This document shows positions 1 through 8,656 of a stretch of DNA of 64,000 nucleotides, in pieces. A program made the position numbers and the translations under genes. Each line of letters starts with the position of its first letter. Position 1 is the stretch's first letter. The notes below the pieces were generated by a model. The model made no database searches and was not told the DNA's origin. It was given only the letters and a program-made list of their open reading frames with translations. The stretch spans positions 992,001 through 1,056,000 of the forward strand of contig NZ_CAJHBK010000001.1 in assembly GCF_904846615.1 (NCBI RefSeq), read 5' to 3'. Origin of the DNA: Psychrobacter sp. JCM 18902 (GTDB lineage Bacteria; Pseudomonadota; Gammaproteobacteria; Pseudomonadales; Moraxellaceae).

Positions 1-259
1 GTCCAATTGCCTGATGTCCTAGGCAAATACCTAGTATCGGTATCACGCCCTGAAAAGTCTTGATAGCTTCTAGAGAGATACCAGCCTGATCAGGATCGCA
101 GGGACCGGGGCCAATGACGATCGCATCTGGCGCAAGGGTTCTAATGTTTTCAATAGTGGTTTGATCGTTACGCCAGACGGTGATGTCCTGCTGTAATTCA
201 CCGAAGTACTGTACAATATTGTATGTAAAGCTATCGTAATTATCGATCATCAGAATCAT
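1..259 (-). CDS. trpG: Glutamine amidotransferase, TrpG/PabA type (partial)
   Basis: The first 86 residues of a class I glutamine amidotransferase read leftwards off the window edge. The start [14 protein letters not shown] is the hallmark N-terminus of anthranilate synthase component II and aminodeoxychorismate synthase component II. The oxyanion-loop motif GPGPCDP lies at residues 50-56. The nucleophile elbow GICLGHQ, with catalytic Cys79, lies right at the edge. This subunit supplies ammonia from glutamine to the chorismate-using partner in tryptophan or folate synthesis. TrpG and PabA cannot be separated from this fragment, and one protein serves both roles in many bacteria. The gene is divergent from glnA, and the two share a 705-bp intergenic region. 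Confidence 0.9.
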   Translation of the reverse strand, partial: MILMIDNYDSFTYNIVQYFGELQQDITVWRNDQTTIENIRTLAPDAIVIGPGPCDPDQAGISLEAIKTFQGVIPILGICLGHQAIG

Positions 260-419
260 TAGCGTTCTACTTATTGAGTTCTACTTATGGAGATGGTTAT
301 ATAACGCCGTTATCTTACCACTATTTTGCAGTCTATCAAATGTAGGGTGTAGGCGACCCAAATAAGTGGTGAATAACAATACATTTTGCTTGTTGGATGA
401 CATTCGTTAAAGTCTCGAA

Positions 420-436
420 CGCACTAAAAAAGTACA
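420..436. promoter_or_regulatory. Candidate NtrC binding site, distal
   Basis: CGCACTAAAAAAGTACA is an imperfect 17-bp palindrome resembling the NtrC (GlnG) consensus TGCAC(C/T)-N5-(G/A)GTGCA. It lies 41 bp (about four helical turns) upstream of a perfect copy. That spacing suits cooperative binding on one DNA face. Relative to the predicted sigma-54 start it covers roughly -237 to -221. Confidence 0.65.
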
Positions 437-460
437 TAATTTTTATTTATACATTCAATA

Positions 461-477
461 TGCACTAATTTAGTGCA
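461..477. promoter_or_regulatory. Candidate NtrC binding site, proximal (perfect palindrome)
   Basis: TGCACTAATTTAGTGCA is a perfect inverted repeat (8-bp arms, 1-bp centre). It closely matches the strong NtrC sites upstream of enterobacterial glnA, of the form TGCACTA-N3-T(A/G)GTGCA. It covers about -196 to -180 relative to the predicted sigma-54 start, a normal enhancer distance. The combination with the sigma-54 promoter makes nitrogen-limitation control of glnA very likely. Confidence 0.85.
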
Positions 478-629
478 TAAGTTAGTTATTAATGACTCTG
501 GATAAATAATTTGTATGACACCATTGACGATAAATCTACGGCTGCAATAGTTTCAAAGGTATTATAAGTTACTGTAATTATTATTAATAACTATCCTTTT
601 ATCCTCTATATTTTCATCGTTATAAAAAA

Positions 630-646
630 CTGGCATAGCCTTTGCA
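630..646 (+). promoter_or_regulatory. Sigma-54 promoter of glnA
   Basis: CTGGCATAGCCTTTGCA matches the sigma-54 consensus TGGCAC-N5-TTGCA. The invariant GG (632-633) and GC (644-645) doublets are exactly 12 bp apart. Transcription would start near 657. With two NtrC-like enhancers 180-240 bp upstream, this is the classical nitrogen-regulated glnA promoter. Confidence 0.85.
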
Positions 647-815
647 TTATTACTGTTATGATTATCTTTGGTGATAAATTGGTTCAATAATTATTATTAA
701 CGAGTGCCTGAAGAGTTCAGCATAATGAGTGATATGTTGTTAGAATAATATCGAACCAAAACACTGGCGAGTCTTACTAAGCGCATAACTCAGATGGCTA
801 TCTTGACTAATAATA

Positions 816-843
816 TTGACAGTGCTGAGAATAAGCATAATAT
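816..843 (+). promoter_or_regulatory. Candidate sigma-70 promoter of glnA
   Basis: A perfect -35 TTGACA (816-821) is followed after 16 bp by TAATAT (838-843). This would start transcription near 850, about 115 nt before the glnA ATG. It could give basal expression when the sigma-54 promoter is off. Enteric glnA also has dual promoters, but there the sigma-70 promoter is the upstream one. Confidence 0.5.
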
Positions 844-964
844 TAAACAGGATATTTAGCGCTAAACGCAGCGCTGACTGTTATCAAACCAGAGATTTTT
901 AACCAACAGATTGTACCTATAATTTCAAATCGCAATAACCTAATCAACACAACGGAGACTATTT

Positions 965-2374
965 ATGTCGAACAAACTACTAGATCTTATCCAATCCTCT
1001 AATGCTAAATGGGTTGATTTTCGCTTCACTGATACACGTGGTAAAGAGCAACATATCAGCTTTCCAGCGCATAGCGTTGACGAAGAAGTGATGGAAGATG
1101 GCAAGATGTTTGATGGCTCATCTATTGCTGGTTGGAAAGGTATCGAAGCGTCAGATATGATCTTGCGTCCTGATCCAGAGACGGCTTTTCTTGACCCGTT
1201 CTTTGATTCACTTACCGTAGTTGTTACTTGCGATATCATCGAGCCATCAACGCTACAAGGTTATGATCGTGACCCACGTTCTATTGCACGCCGCGCCGAA
1301 GAGTACTTGAAGTCAACAGGCATTGGCGATACTGCTTATTTTGGTCCTGAGCCTGAGTTTTTTATATTTGATGATGTGAAATGGTCAATTGATATGTCTG
1401 GCGTTAGCCACAAGATCACAGCCGAAGAAGCGGCATGGTCGACTAATAATGACTATGAGTGGGGCAACATGGGACATCGTCCACGTGTTAAAGGCGCTTA
1501 CTTCCCAGTACCACCAATCGATAGCTCGCAAGACATGCGCTCTGTTATGTGTGAGCGTTTAGAAGAAATAATCGGTGAAGGCTGTGTCGAAGTTCATCAC
1601 CATGAAGTTGCGCCTTGCCAGTCAGAAATTGGTGTCGCTTTCAATACGTTAGTCAAAAAAGCCGATGAAGTACAACAGTTAAAGTATGTTGTACATAATG
1701 TTGCGCATCAGTTTGGTAAAACGGCTACCTTTATGCCAAAACCAATCGTTGGTGACAACGGTTCAGGCATGCACGTGCATATGTCAATCTCCAAAGATGG
1801 TGTCAATACTTTCTCAGGTGATGAATACGCTGGTTTGTCTGAATCTGCACTGTATTTCATCGGTGGTATCATCAAGCATGCGCGTGCGTTGAATGCGATT
1901 ACCAACCCATCGACTAATAGCTATAAGCGCCTAGTACCGCATTATGAAGCGCCTATCAAACTTGCGTACTCAGCGTCTAACCGCTCAGCATCTATCCGTA
2001 TTCCACATGTTAGCAGCCCAAAAGCGGTGCGTGTTGAAGCACGTTTCCCTGATCCAGCGGCCAACCCATACTTAACATTTGCAGCGTTACTAATGGCAGG
2101 TCTTGATGGTATTCAAAATAAAATACATCCAGGTGAGGCGGCTGACAAAAACTTGTATGACTTACCACCAGAAGAAGAAGCACTCATCCCAACCGTTGCG
2201 GAGAGCTTAGAAGTTGCATTACAAGCCTTGCGTGATGATCATGAGTTCTTATTAAAAGGTGATGTATTCACTGAAGACATGCTAGAGGCGTTCATCGCTT
2301 TGAAAGAAGAAGAAGTGCAACGTGTCAATGTAACCGTGCATCCAGTTGAGTTTGACTTATACTACAGCTGCTAA
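965..2374 (+). CDS. glnA: Glutamine synthetase, type I
   Basis: This 469-residue protein is a full-length GSI-beta glutamine synthetase, which makes glutamine from glutamate, ammonia and ATP as a cytoplasmic dodecamer. Visible family motifs are the N-terminal [14 protein letters not shown], the metal-binding [11 protein letters not shown], the ATP/Glu region with GSGMHVHMS and [12 protein letters not shown], and the adenylylation loop NLYDLPPEE. The modifiable Tyr is residue 398, so activity should be controlled by GlnE adenylylation. The start is preceded by an SD-like ACGGAG. It is transcribed from the sigma-54/NtrC region described above and ends in a strong terminator, so it is probably monocistronic. 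Confidence 0.98.
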   Translation: MSNKLLDLIQSSNAKWVDFRFTDTRGKEQHISFPAHSVDEEVMEDGKMFDGSSIAGWKGIEASDMILRPDPETAFLDPFFDSLTVVVTCDIIEPSTLQGYDRDPRSIARRAEEYLKSTGIGDTAYFGPEPEFFIFDDVKWSIDMSGVSHKITAEEAAWSTNNDYEWGNMGHRPRVKGAYFPVPPIDSSQDMRSVMCERLEEIIGEGCVEVHHHEVAPCQSEIGVAFNTLVKKADEVQQLKYVVHNVAHQFGKTATFMPKPIVGDNGSGMHVHMSISKDGVNTFSGDEYAGLSESALYFIGGIIKHARALNAITNPSTNSYKRLVPHYEAPIKLAYSASNRSASIRIPHVSSPKAVRVEARFPDPAANPYLTFAALLMAGLDGIQNKIHPGEAADKNLYDLPPEEEALIPTVAESLEVALQALRDDHEFLLKGDVFTEDMLEAFIALKEEEVQRVNVTVHPVEFDLYYSC

Positions 2375-2408
2375 TTTATAGCTAAAACACTCAGTTATTT
2401 TGAGTGAT

Positions 2409-2444
2409 AAAAACCAGCTAAGTTATTCTTAGCTGGTTTTTTTT
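2409..2444 (+). terminator. Intrinsic terminator of glnA
   Basis: The stem AACCAGCTAAG / CTTAGCTGGTT with a 5-nt loop is followed by a run of eight T residues, starting about 35 bp after the glnA stop. Confidence 0.9.
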
Positions 2445-2567
2445 ACGTCTCAATAATAATTTGCTAAATCAACGGATCTGTCCTCTTTGAAATTATTACT
2501 GATTTAACACCCAAAGTATCGCATAATAGATATTCATAATATTAGGTACTCATTAGGTTGACTGACT

Positions 2568-3365
2568 ATGACTTCATTATCAAAACCGGTTTTTTCAAAC
2601 AGTAAGTTAGGGTTAGCACTGATTGCTGCTACGATGATTAGTATGGCAACTCTCTACGCCCCTTTGGCAAATGCTGCGCCTATTTATAAAGTTATTGACG
2701 AAAAAACAGGTCAAGTCACCTTTACCGATCGCCCGCAAAATTATGAGCCGAAAGCAGGTAAACAAATCAGCCAAACGGGTGTCACGACGAAAGAAAGTCG
2801 CGTCAGCTCAAGTAACAGTGATAACGCGAGTAGTACGCCTCCTTCTAGTAATGTTAATACGACTACGCAAAATACGGCTGCTAAAAATAGCCCTGTCGCC
2901 AAACCAGTTGTCAATTACCAGCTTGCTATTACTGAACCAAGCGCAGAACGTGCATATCGTCGCCCAGCCCAAAGCATTGATATCAATGTGCAAGTGAAGC
3001 CGGAGTTACAAGCAGGTGATAGTGTCAGTATCTATTTGGATGGTAATGAAGTCGCGCAAGCTCTCAGCGCATCGATTGCAACGGTAGATGTTTTACCAGG
3101 ATCGCATAAGATAAAAGCCGTGTTGAAAAATGAGAAAGGTCAAACACTCAAACAAGTAGAGCGTACGGTTTATGTGATTCAAAACAATACAACATTGCAA
3201 AATAATAAGAAAATCGCGCAACAGCTTTTAGCTTATCAGAATCTACCTTGGTATCAAAAAGTGCTGTTAAAAATGCGTCAAGAGGGCAAACAACCGAATA
3301 TGCAATCATTTACTAAGCCTATAGTGGATAAACCCATGACGCTTGAGCAACCAGTGACAAATTGA
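2568..3365 (+). CDS. DUF4124-domain periplasmic/secreted protein
   Basis: This 265-residue protein has a Sec signal peptide (hydrophobic core about residues 14-34, cleavage near ANA-AP). A DUF4124 segment follows at about residues 37-67 (IYKVIDEKTGQVTFTDRP), a short aromatic beta-rich module common in gamma-proteobacterial envelope proteins. A Ser/Asn/Thr-rich linker (about 70-110) leads to a beta-sandwich-like region with SIYLDGNEVA and LPGSHKIKAVLKNEKG, which resembles Ig-like or carbohydrate-binding folds. Genes of this family are often found next to glnA in Pseudomonas and relatives, and the same order is seen here. The function is unknown, and nothing visible ties it to nitrogen metabolism. 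Confidence 0.8.
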   Translation: MTSLSKPVFSNSKLGLALIAATMISMATLYAPLANAAPIYKVIDEKTGQVTFTDRPQNYEPKAGKQISQTGVTTKESRVSSSNSDNASSTPPSSNVNTTTQNTAAKNSPVAKPVVNYQLAITEPSAERAYRRPAQSIDINVQVKPELQAGDSVSIYLDGNEVAQALSASIATVDVLPGSHKIKAVLKNEKGQTLKQVERTVYVIQNNTTLQNNKKIAQQLLAYQNLPWYQKVLLKMRQEGKQPNMQSFTKPIVDKPMTLEQPVTN

Positions 3366-3444
3366 CTTGTAGTTAATGTGTCAATCATGGATAAGTATAA
3401 GAACCCATACAAAGTAGAGTAACTTTATAAGTTAATTTCTTCTG

Positions 3445-3494
3445 TATAAACATAAAGGCAAGCGCTGATTGCAGCGCTTGCCTTTATGTTTATA
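3445..3494. terminator. Bidirectional terminator, 22-bp perfect inverted repeat
   Basis: Perfect 22-bp arms (3445-3466 and 3473-3494) surround a 6-nt loop, with a GC-rich centre (GGCAAGCGCT) and AT-rich ends. It lies between the convergent DUF4124 gene and the SIMPL gene, so it can end transcripts from both sides. Confidence 0.8.
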
Positions 3495-3525
3495 AGGATA
3501 TTTATTAATTCTATGTATTTACAGC

Positions 3526-4242
3526 TTATTTAGTCAATTCAATCGTACCATTAGCAGTCACTGAGATAGTGCTATTGCCAGATTCAAAATTTTGGCTAGG
3601 TACTGATTCGTCTGCTGCGCCTGCTTTCATACTCATAGCACTATACATCGGACGTGGGTAGTTGCTACCTGTATTTAGATTCACATTGACCACACGATAG
3701 CCACGAGCATCCCAAGCGCGTGTTAGGTTTTTAGCTTGTTGCTGAAAAGCACGAGACGCATTGGTCATCAGCTTTTGCTCAAGCGCATCCTTTTTGGTAT
3801 CTGAGACACCAAAGTTCAGATTGTCCATCACCAACGTTTCTTGTAGGTCAGCGATGAGTTGGCTGGTGGCTGCAAAGTCGGTACTTTTTAAATCGATGTT
3901 TGCTTGTCCTGTCCAGCCAATGATTTTGTCATTTTTATCATAGCGAGGGTAGGTGCGCTGTTGTCCGGTGCTCACGGTGACCGTTGGATAGCGCTTAGCA
4001 ATTTTCATGGCATTATTAATTGAGGTGTTGAGCGTTGTCGCTAGAGTTTTAGAATCCGTTGCCTGCGCTTTTTTATATAAGCTGGCTCGTACTTCATCAT
4101 TCTGGATTTCTTCTTTTACTTCTGTCTGAAAAGTAAGCTGATCGTAGCCTGTTGGTTCTGCATGTGCGCTACCCATCATGGCTGTGAGTAGAAATGCAGT
4201 ACCAGTCGTTAGAGCGGCTTTATTAAGTAAAGTGGTTTTCAC
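3526..4242 (-). CDS. SIMPL-domain (DUF541) periplasmic protein
   Basis: This 238-residue protein starts at a GTG with an excellent SD (AGGAGA). It has a signal peptide cleaved near AHA-EP (about residues 28-29). The body matches the SIMPL/DUF541 family (BP26/YggE-like): LTFQTEVKEEIQNDEVRASLYKKA at the start, a central I-GWTGQANIDLKSTDF segment, and the typical ending STISVTANGTIEL. Family members are periplasmic proteins of ill-defined function, some linked to oxidative stress tolerance. It is monocistronic and convergent with the DUF4124 gene. Confidence 0.85.
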   Translation of the reverse strand: MKTTLLNKAALTTGTAFLLTAMMGSAHAEPTGYDQLTFQTEVKEEIQNDEVRASLYKKAQATDSKTLATTLNTSINNAMKIAKRYPTVTVSTGQQRTYPRYDKNDKIIGWTGQANIDLKSTDFAATSQLIADLQETLVMDNLNFGVSDTKKDALEQKLMTNASRAFQQQAKNLTRAWDARGYRVVNVNLNTGSNYPRPMYSAMSMKAGAADESVPSQNFESGNSTISVTANGTIELTK

Positions 4243-4463
4243 AATGATCTCCTGAGTGAGTTATATCAATAGTATTTAGGTGAGCCATACAATAGGTAAG
4301 ACTCGCCTTTATATGAGAAGCTGTCCATTTTAGTTATTAGTTGATACCGAGTATGCTCAGCTTCCTCAACTAAAATAGCAAAATTTAACAGGCTTGCTGT
4401 GAGAATTTTGTCACCTAAGTTACAGGGCGTTTTGAGGTTATAGAAAGAGTTTTACGATAGGGG

Positions 4464-4491
4464 TTGTAATATTTAAAAATTCTTGTATAAT
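4464..4491 (+). promoter_or_regulatory. Promoter of the 4.5S RNA gene
   Basis: TTGTAA (4464-4469) and a perfect TATAAT (4486-4491) are separated by 16 bp. This places the start at about 4498-4501, exactly where the SRP RNA helix begins. Confidence 0.8.
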
Positions 4492-4500
4492 TTGCAACTG

Positions 4501-4616
<116 letters not shown>

Positions 4617-4672
4617 GCCTAAAATTTGATGCTTGTTTTGATATTTAATCAGAAATGCTCGTTTGATCTATT

Positions 4673-4700
4673 AAGCCCTTCATTGTAAAGGGCTTTTTTT
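4673..4700 (+). terminator. Intrinsic terminator downstream of ffs
   Basis: AAGCCCTT / AAGGGCTT with a 7-nt loop is followed by seven T residues. It is a second stop beyond the T-tract at the 4.5S RNA end and insulates lemA. Confidence 0.8.
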
Positions 4701-4800
4701 CGACCTTTTTTTGTCCGATTTTGACCTTTGATTGATTAAGATAGGTTAAAATACAATGTATTAACTTTTATTAACATTCTGGACACTTTAGGGTTTTCTT

Positions 4801-5397
4801 ATGAAGATGTTTGTTTGGTTGTTCATTGCCTTCGTGCTGCTAGTGATTGTGTTTGGCGTATCTATATTTAATAAGTTGGTACGCGCTCGCAACCAAGCGA
4901 AAAATGGTTTTGCCCAAATAGATGTGCAACTGAAGCGCCGTCATGATTTGATTCCAAATTTGGTTGAAACCGCTAAACGCTATCTGACGCATGAAGAAGA
5001 GACGCTGACCCGTGTGATTAGTGCACGTAATCATGCCCAGAGCTTGCAAGACTCCAATACACATCAGCCAGACTCGCTTGAGCATATGGCGCTATTTGCC
5101 AAAGCTGAGAGTATGCTGTCTAAAGCGTTAGGGCAGTTTTCAGCGGTTGTGGAAGCTTACCCTGAGCTAAAGGCGGACAGCATGATTAAAGAGTTGATGG
5201 ATGAGCTGACCAATACTGAGAACCGTATTGGCTTCGCCCGTCAGCACTATAATGACAGCGTGATGTTCTATAACAATGACCGCGAGGTATTTCCCAACAA
5301 TCTTATTAGTACGACTTTTGGCTTTCGCCCGTTAAGCCCGCTAGTTTTTGAAGACAGAAAGGTGATCGCTCAAGCACCTGTCGTCAATATGGGCTGA
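4801..5397 (+). CDS. lemA: LemA family protein
   Basis: This 198-residue protein has one N-terminal membrane helix (about residues 3-23). The characteristic LemA core follows: NQAKNGFAQIDVQLKRR, then HDLIPNLVETAKRYLTHEEETL, and the helical bundle ending in MFYNNDREVFPNNLI. The N-terminus should face the periplasm, with the rest folding as a four-helix bundle. Its biochemical role is unsettled. The gene sits 58 bp upstream of a giant M48 metalloprotease, a pairing (LemA plus HtpX/M48 or TPM-domain protein) seen in many bacteria. A shared job in membrane protein quality control is a reasonable inference. SD AGGG lies 8 nt from the ATG. Confidence 0.92.
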   Translation: MKMFVWLFIAFVLLVIVFGVSIFNKLVRARNQAKNGFAQIDVQLKRRHDLIPNLVETAKRYLTHEEETLTRVISARNHAQSLQDSNTHQPDSLEHMALFAKAESMLSKALGQFSAVVEAYPELKADSMIKELMDELTNTENRIGFARQHYNDSVMFYNNDREVFPNNLISTTFGFRPLSPLVFEDRKVIAQAPVVNMG

Positions 5398-5455
5398 TAT
5401 TGAATTATATTCATATGTTCAGATGCGTTTAGCTATTTTTAAGTCAGGCATATAG

Positions 5456-8400
5456 ATGGATTTTTTTGGTGAACAACGCACCCGTACCCAGCGAAGTCTG
5501 TTGCTCTATGGGCTATTTTTTCTCATTGTCTTTGCCCATCTGGCAGTAGCGCTGGGTATCATGGCGCTGCTGCTAACGATATTTACTGGTGGCATTTATC
5601 ATTGGGTGTTGATACTGGTTGCTATCTGGACAATCGGTAGCTTTGTGATCGGTAGTTTTTTAGAGTACAGACGTTTAGAAGCGGGCGGTCGCGCTATTGC
5701 TCAGCGTGTGGGCGGGGTTCGGCTGTTTATCGACCACAGCCAAGATGCGTGGGAGCATAGTCAAGGGATTGCCCATCAGCATGAGCCTATACCAAAGGTT
5801 CGTTTCAGCGCCCACCATATCGCAGTACGTAATGAGCGAGATTTTCCGCCTGTCTACCGTCGTTATTATGAGATTGCCCAGCAGCTAGCCATTGCTTCGG
5901 GTGTACGTATGCCAATTCTCTATATACTGCCTGATGAGCAAGGTATTAACGGCTTCGTTGCTGGTCGTCATAGTCAAGATATGGTGTTGGTCGTCACTCA
6001 AGGCGCGCTTGATAAGCTGTCCGATGAGGGGCTGTATGGGCTGATAGGGCATGAATATGGTCATATCTTGCATGGTGATGCGACGTTTAATTTGCAACTG
6101 ATGGTGGTGCTGGCAGGCTTGCAATTACTCTATGACTGGAGTGATTCTATTAATAATTTTGGCGCTGGTAATCAACGCAGTCATCAGAATAGCCATCACA
6201 ATTATTTTGATGATGCGGTCAATCGACGCAATCTCTTGTCACAAAGAGTCGTCGATAGCCATGCGCGTAGCACTGAAGCTCAAACCGCCAATTTTACCAC
6301 CCATAGTGAATGGGTAAGCTATTGGCAAAGTCAATCACAAAGCCAGCAGTCGTCAGCTAAGAGCAAGTCACGATGGCTACAAAATAATAATAAGTTCGAT
6401 AGTCAAGCACCGCGCAATATTTGGACGTTGTTAATACATGGATTGAGTTTTTCGAGTATGGCCAGTGCGCAACTGATTAAACACAGCTTTAATCGCCAGC
6501 GTGAATTGCTTGCCGATGCCACCAGCGTGCAGCTGACACGCTCGCCGGCTATTATGGAAACCTTACAAGCCATTCATCAAGATTCGCTTGGTTCGCGCTT
6601 AACCAGTATCGCCGATATTAATGGTCTTAGTCATTTCTTCTTTGCCAGTAGTGGTGCTGATTTGGGTGACGTCTCTTGGTTTGCCACCCATCCGAGCTTG
6701 GCTGAGCGAATGAGTGCCATTAATGCCAACGCTTATCATGATTTTGCGGTACAAGTGGCTAAAGAAAAGCGCATAAATCAACAGAAAATAAAAGAGATAT
6801 ATGAGCAGCGGCGATTAGGGGATTGGGGCGTCATAAAAGCAAATAGCCTAAGCAAAAATAAACAAGAAAAAAATAGCCAATCATCAATATTTGAAACTCA
6901 ATCAGCGTTAAATAACAATGAAAACGATAACGATAAAAGCCTTACTAATAACAGCAATGATGTTATAGACAAAAAAATTACTGCTTTTCCTGCAAATGAA
7001 ATAAAGAATGAGTTGGACGAAGATAAGGGGCTAGAGTTTGTTATCGAGAAAGATGTCGTTGTTGCAGGACGTTTACAAGTTCAAGCGCAAAATACCGGTA
7101 TTCATCAGTTGCTCAAGCCATGGCAAGCAAAACCTGATAGCGATTTGCCATCGGATACATTGATTGGTATCGACGATAGACAAAAAGTTTCACTGCCGCA
7201 GTATATACTCAATCACAGTTATCACCCGCTCGGGGCGCAAGCTTTGATTGAAGCAGTTATGTTGTGCCATCAAGGTCGTATATTAGCAACGACTGAGAGT
7301 TATGACTTGAGTGATATCTGGCTTGGAATTGCTAACGATAAAGCGTCTGCTGCTGAAATCAATAATAACGCTAGCGCTAATATTAGCAGCCACCCCCAAT
7401 TTTTAGCGCATACGATAGATCATAAATTATTAGCGGCAGTGGCACATCTTGATAGGCGTTTAGACAACGCATTGATTGCATTGGCAATCAAGCAACTGAG
7501 TCAGCATGACCTGTCAGAAACTGCTATCAATGAATCACGCTTCAGATATGAAACGAGTCATAGCAATCAAGAACATCAACATTATGTGCAGCAAAAAAAG
7601 TGTCGTACAATGCTGATGCGCTATCAACAGGGTATCATTGAGCTATTTGAACACTACCTCACGGCGGATTTAAGCCAAAATATCGCCGATAATATAGATA
7701 ATGATGATTCTATTGATAAGCCTCAATTATTATCAAATCCTTTAGAAAATACCAACTCTCGGTTGCCATCGATTTTATCATTATGGCAAGCGCTACAGTT
7801 GCAGCAACTATTACCGATATTGTCTACTGTATTGAACGAGATACACGTGCATGCTCAGCCTCAGCTATTATGGTTATGGCAGCAAGCATTGCAAGCGGGT
7901 AGAGATGATATTTATGACCAGCTTGACCCTTCAGAACAGGTATTTGATGGTCTCGATGTTGCAGCGAGAACCATGCTTGTTTTATTGGCTTATCGCCTAT
8001 CAAAAGATGTCAAGGGTCAGGTCGTATCAGCACTAGATAACTCAGTACACGTTTCAGCACCTATTTTAGCACTCGGCTATAATAATGACAGTGTTGCTCA
8101 CTATATCGTGGATTTGCGGCGTCATGCACGTTTGATTGATATTGACTTAGCCGCTGTTAGTGACGCAAATTTGCAATGGCTACTATTGACTGTGCAAAAT
8201 ATAAATAGTGTCCAAATATTGGCAGTGATAGAAGCGGTGCCTATTTTTATAGCGCCTGCCAGTCAATCATCTAGTTCTAAAGCCAAAGGTGATGATAATT
8301 ATAGACAGAGGCAACAGGGCGGCGATCAAATAGATTATAATGCTCATAGACAAGACGTCAACGCAGGCAATGACAGTCATTCTTATGCTTATCATACTTA

Positions 8401-8521
8401 CCGGCAATGGCTGAGCACATTGCATACGGTGATGTTACACGATACGATAGTCAGTCAAGATGAATATGATTGCTTGTCCATGTTAGCCAATCATTGGTTA
8501 GGCGTTCGGCAGCTTTTTTGA
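5456..8521 (+). CDS. Large membrane-bound M48 family metallopeptidase
   Basis: This 1021-residue protein has two N-terminal membrane helices (about 14-42 and 48-68). The M48 (HtpX/Ste24-like) domain follows, with the zinc motif HEYGH at residues 199-203 and the downstream zinc-ligand glutamate in RQRELLADA near residue 349. A third hydrophobic stretch lies near 320-340. The protease part, up to about 445, ends with the family-typical THPSLAERMSAINA. A charged Asn/Asp/Lys-rich low-complexity linker (about 455-530) leads to roughly 480 residues of helical sequence that I do not recognise. Typical HtpX is about 290 residues, so this is more than three times longer. It follows lemA closely, probably in one operon. 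No substrate can be inferred. Confidence 0.88.
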   Translation: MDFFGEQRTRTQRSLLLYGLFFLIVFAHLAVALGIMALLLTIFTGGIYHWVLILVAIWTIGSFVIGSFLEYRRLEAGGRAIAQRVGGVRLFIDHSQDAWEHSQGIAHQHEPIPKVRFSAHHIAVRNERDFPPVYRRYYEIAQQLAIASGVRMPILYILPDEQGINGFVAGRHSQDMVLVVTQGALDKLSDEGLYGLIGHEYGHILHGDATFNLQLMVVLAGLQLLYDWSDSINNFGAGNQRSHQNSHHNYFDDAVNRRNLLSQRVVDSHARSTEAQTANFTTHSEWVSYWQSQSQSQQSSAKSKSRWLQNNNKFDSQAPRNIWTLLIHGLSFSSMASAQLIKHSFNRQRELLADATSVQLTRSPAIMETLQAIHQDSLGSRLTSIADINGLSHFFFASSGADLGDVSWFATHPSLAERMSAINANAYHDFAVQVAKEKRINQQKIKEIYEQRRLGDWGVIKANSLSKNKQEKNSQSSIFETQSALNNNENDNDKSLTNNSNDVIDKKITAFPANEIKNELDEDKGLEFVIEKDVVVAGRLQVQAQNTGIHQLLKPWQAKPDSDLPSDTLIGIDDRQKVSLPQYILNHSYHPLGAQALIEAVMLCHQGRILATTESYDLSDIWLGIANDKASAAEINNNASANISSHPQFLAHTIDHKLLAAVAHLDRRLDNALIALAIKQLSQHDLSETAINESRFRYETSHSNQEHQHYVQQKKCRTMLMRYQQGIIELFEHYLTADLSQNIADNIDNDDSIDKPQLLSNPLENTNSRLPSILSLWQALQLQQLLPILSTVLNEIHVHAQPQLLWLWQQALQAGRDDIYDQLDPSEQVFDGLDVAARTMLVLLAYRLSKDVKGQVVSALDNSVHVSAPILALGYNNDSVAHYIVDLRRHARLIDIDLAAVSDANLQWLLLTVQNINSVQILAVIEAVPIFIAPASQSSSSKAKGDDNYRQRQQGGDQIDYNAHRQDVNAGNDSHSYAYHTYRQWLSTLHTVMLHDTIVSQDEYDCLSMLANHWLGVRQLF

Positions 8522-8656
8522 GCAATTTAGTTGATGGTACTTAAGTAATTGTTTTGCTGGCAAGAAACGATATGTTCTTGACCTTTTCTTAATAGCATTT
8601 CTTTTGATAGTAAAAGCCTGTAAATTCATTTTAGATAAGTAGGATAGTAAATAAGC

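Larger units (their letters stand above)
260..964. other. Divergent intergenic region and long glnA leader
   Basis: This 705-bp stretch separates the trpG-type gene (-) from glnA (+). It holds two NtrC-like palindromes, a sigma-54 promoter and a candidate sigma-70 promoter, each listed separately. If transcription starts about 12 nt beyond the sigma-54 -12 element, the glnA mRNA leader is about 308 nt. Within that leader two copies of AGCGCT (858-863 and 870-875) can form a small hairpin. A TATAAT hexamer at 918-923 has no convincing -35. I see no open reading frame of note in the region. Confidence 0.6.

Noticed and set aside
1686..1905. Overlapping frames within glnA on both strands
   Set aside because: They lie entirely inside a confidently identified gene, lack ribosome-binding sites and show no family features.
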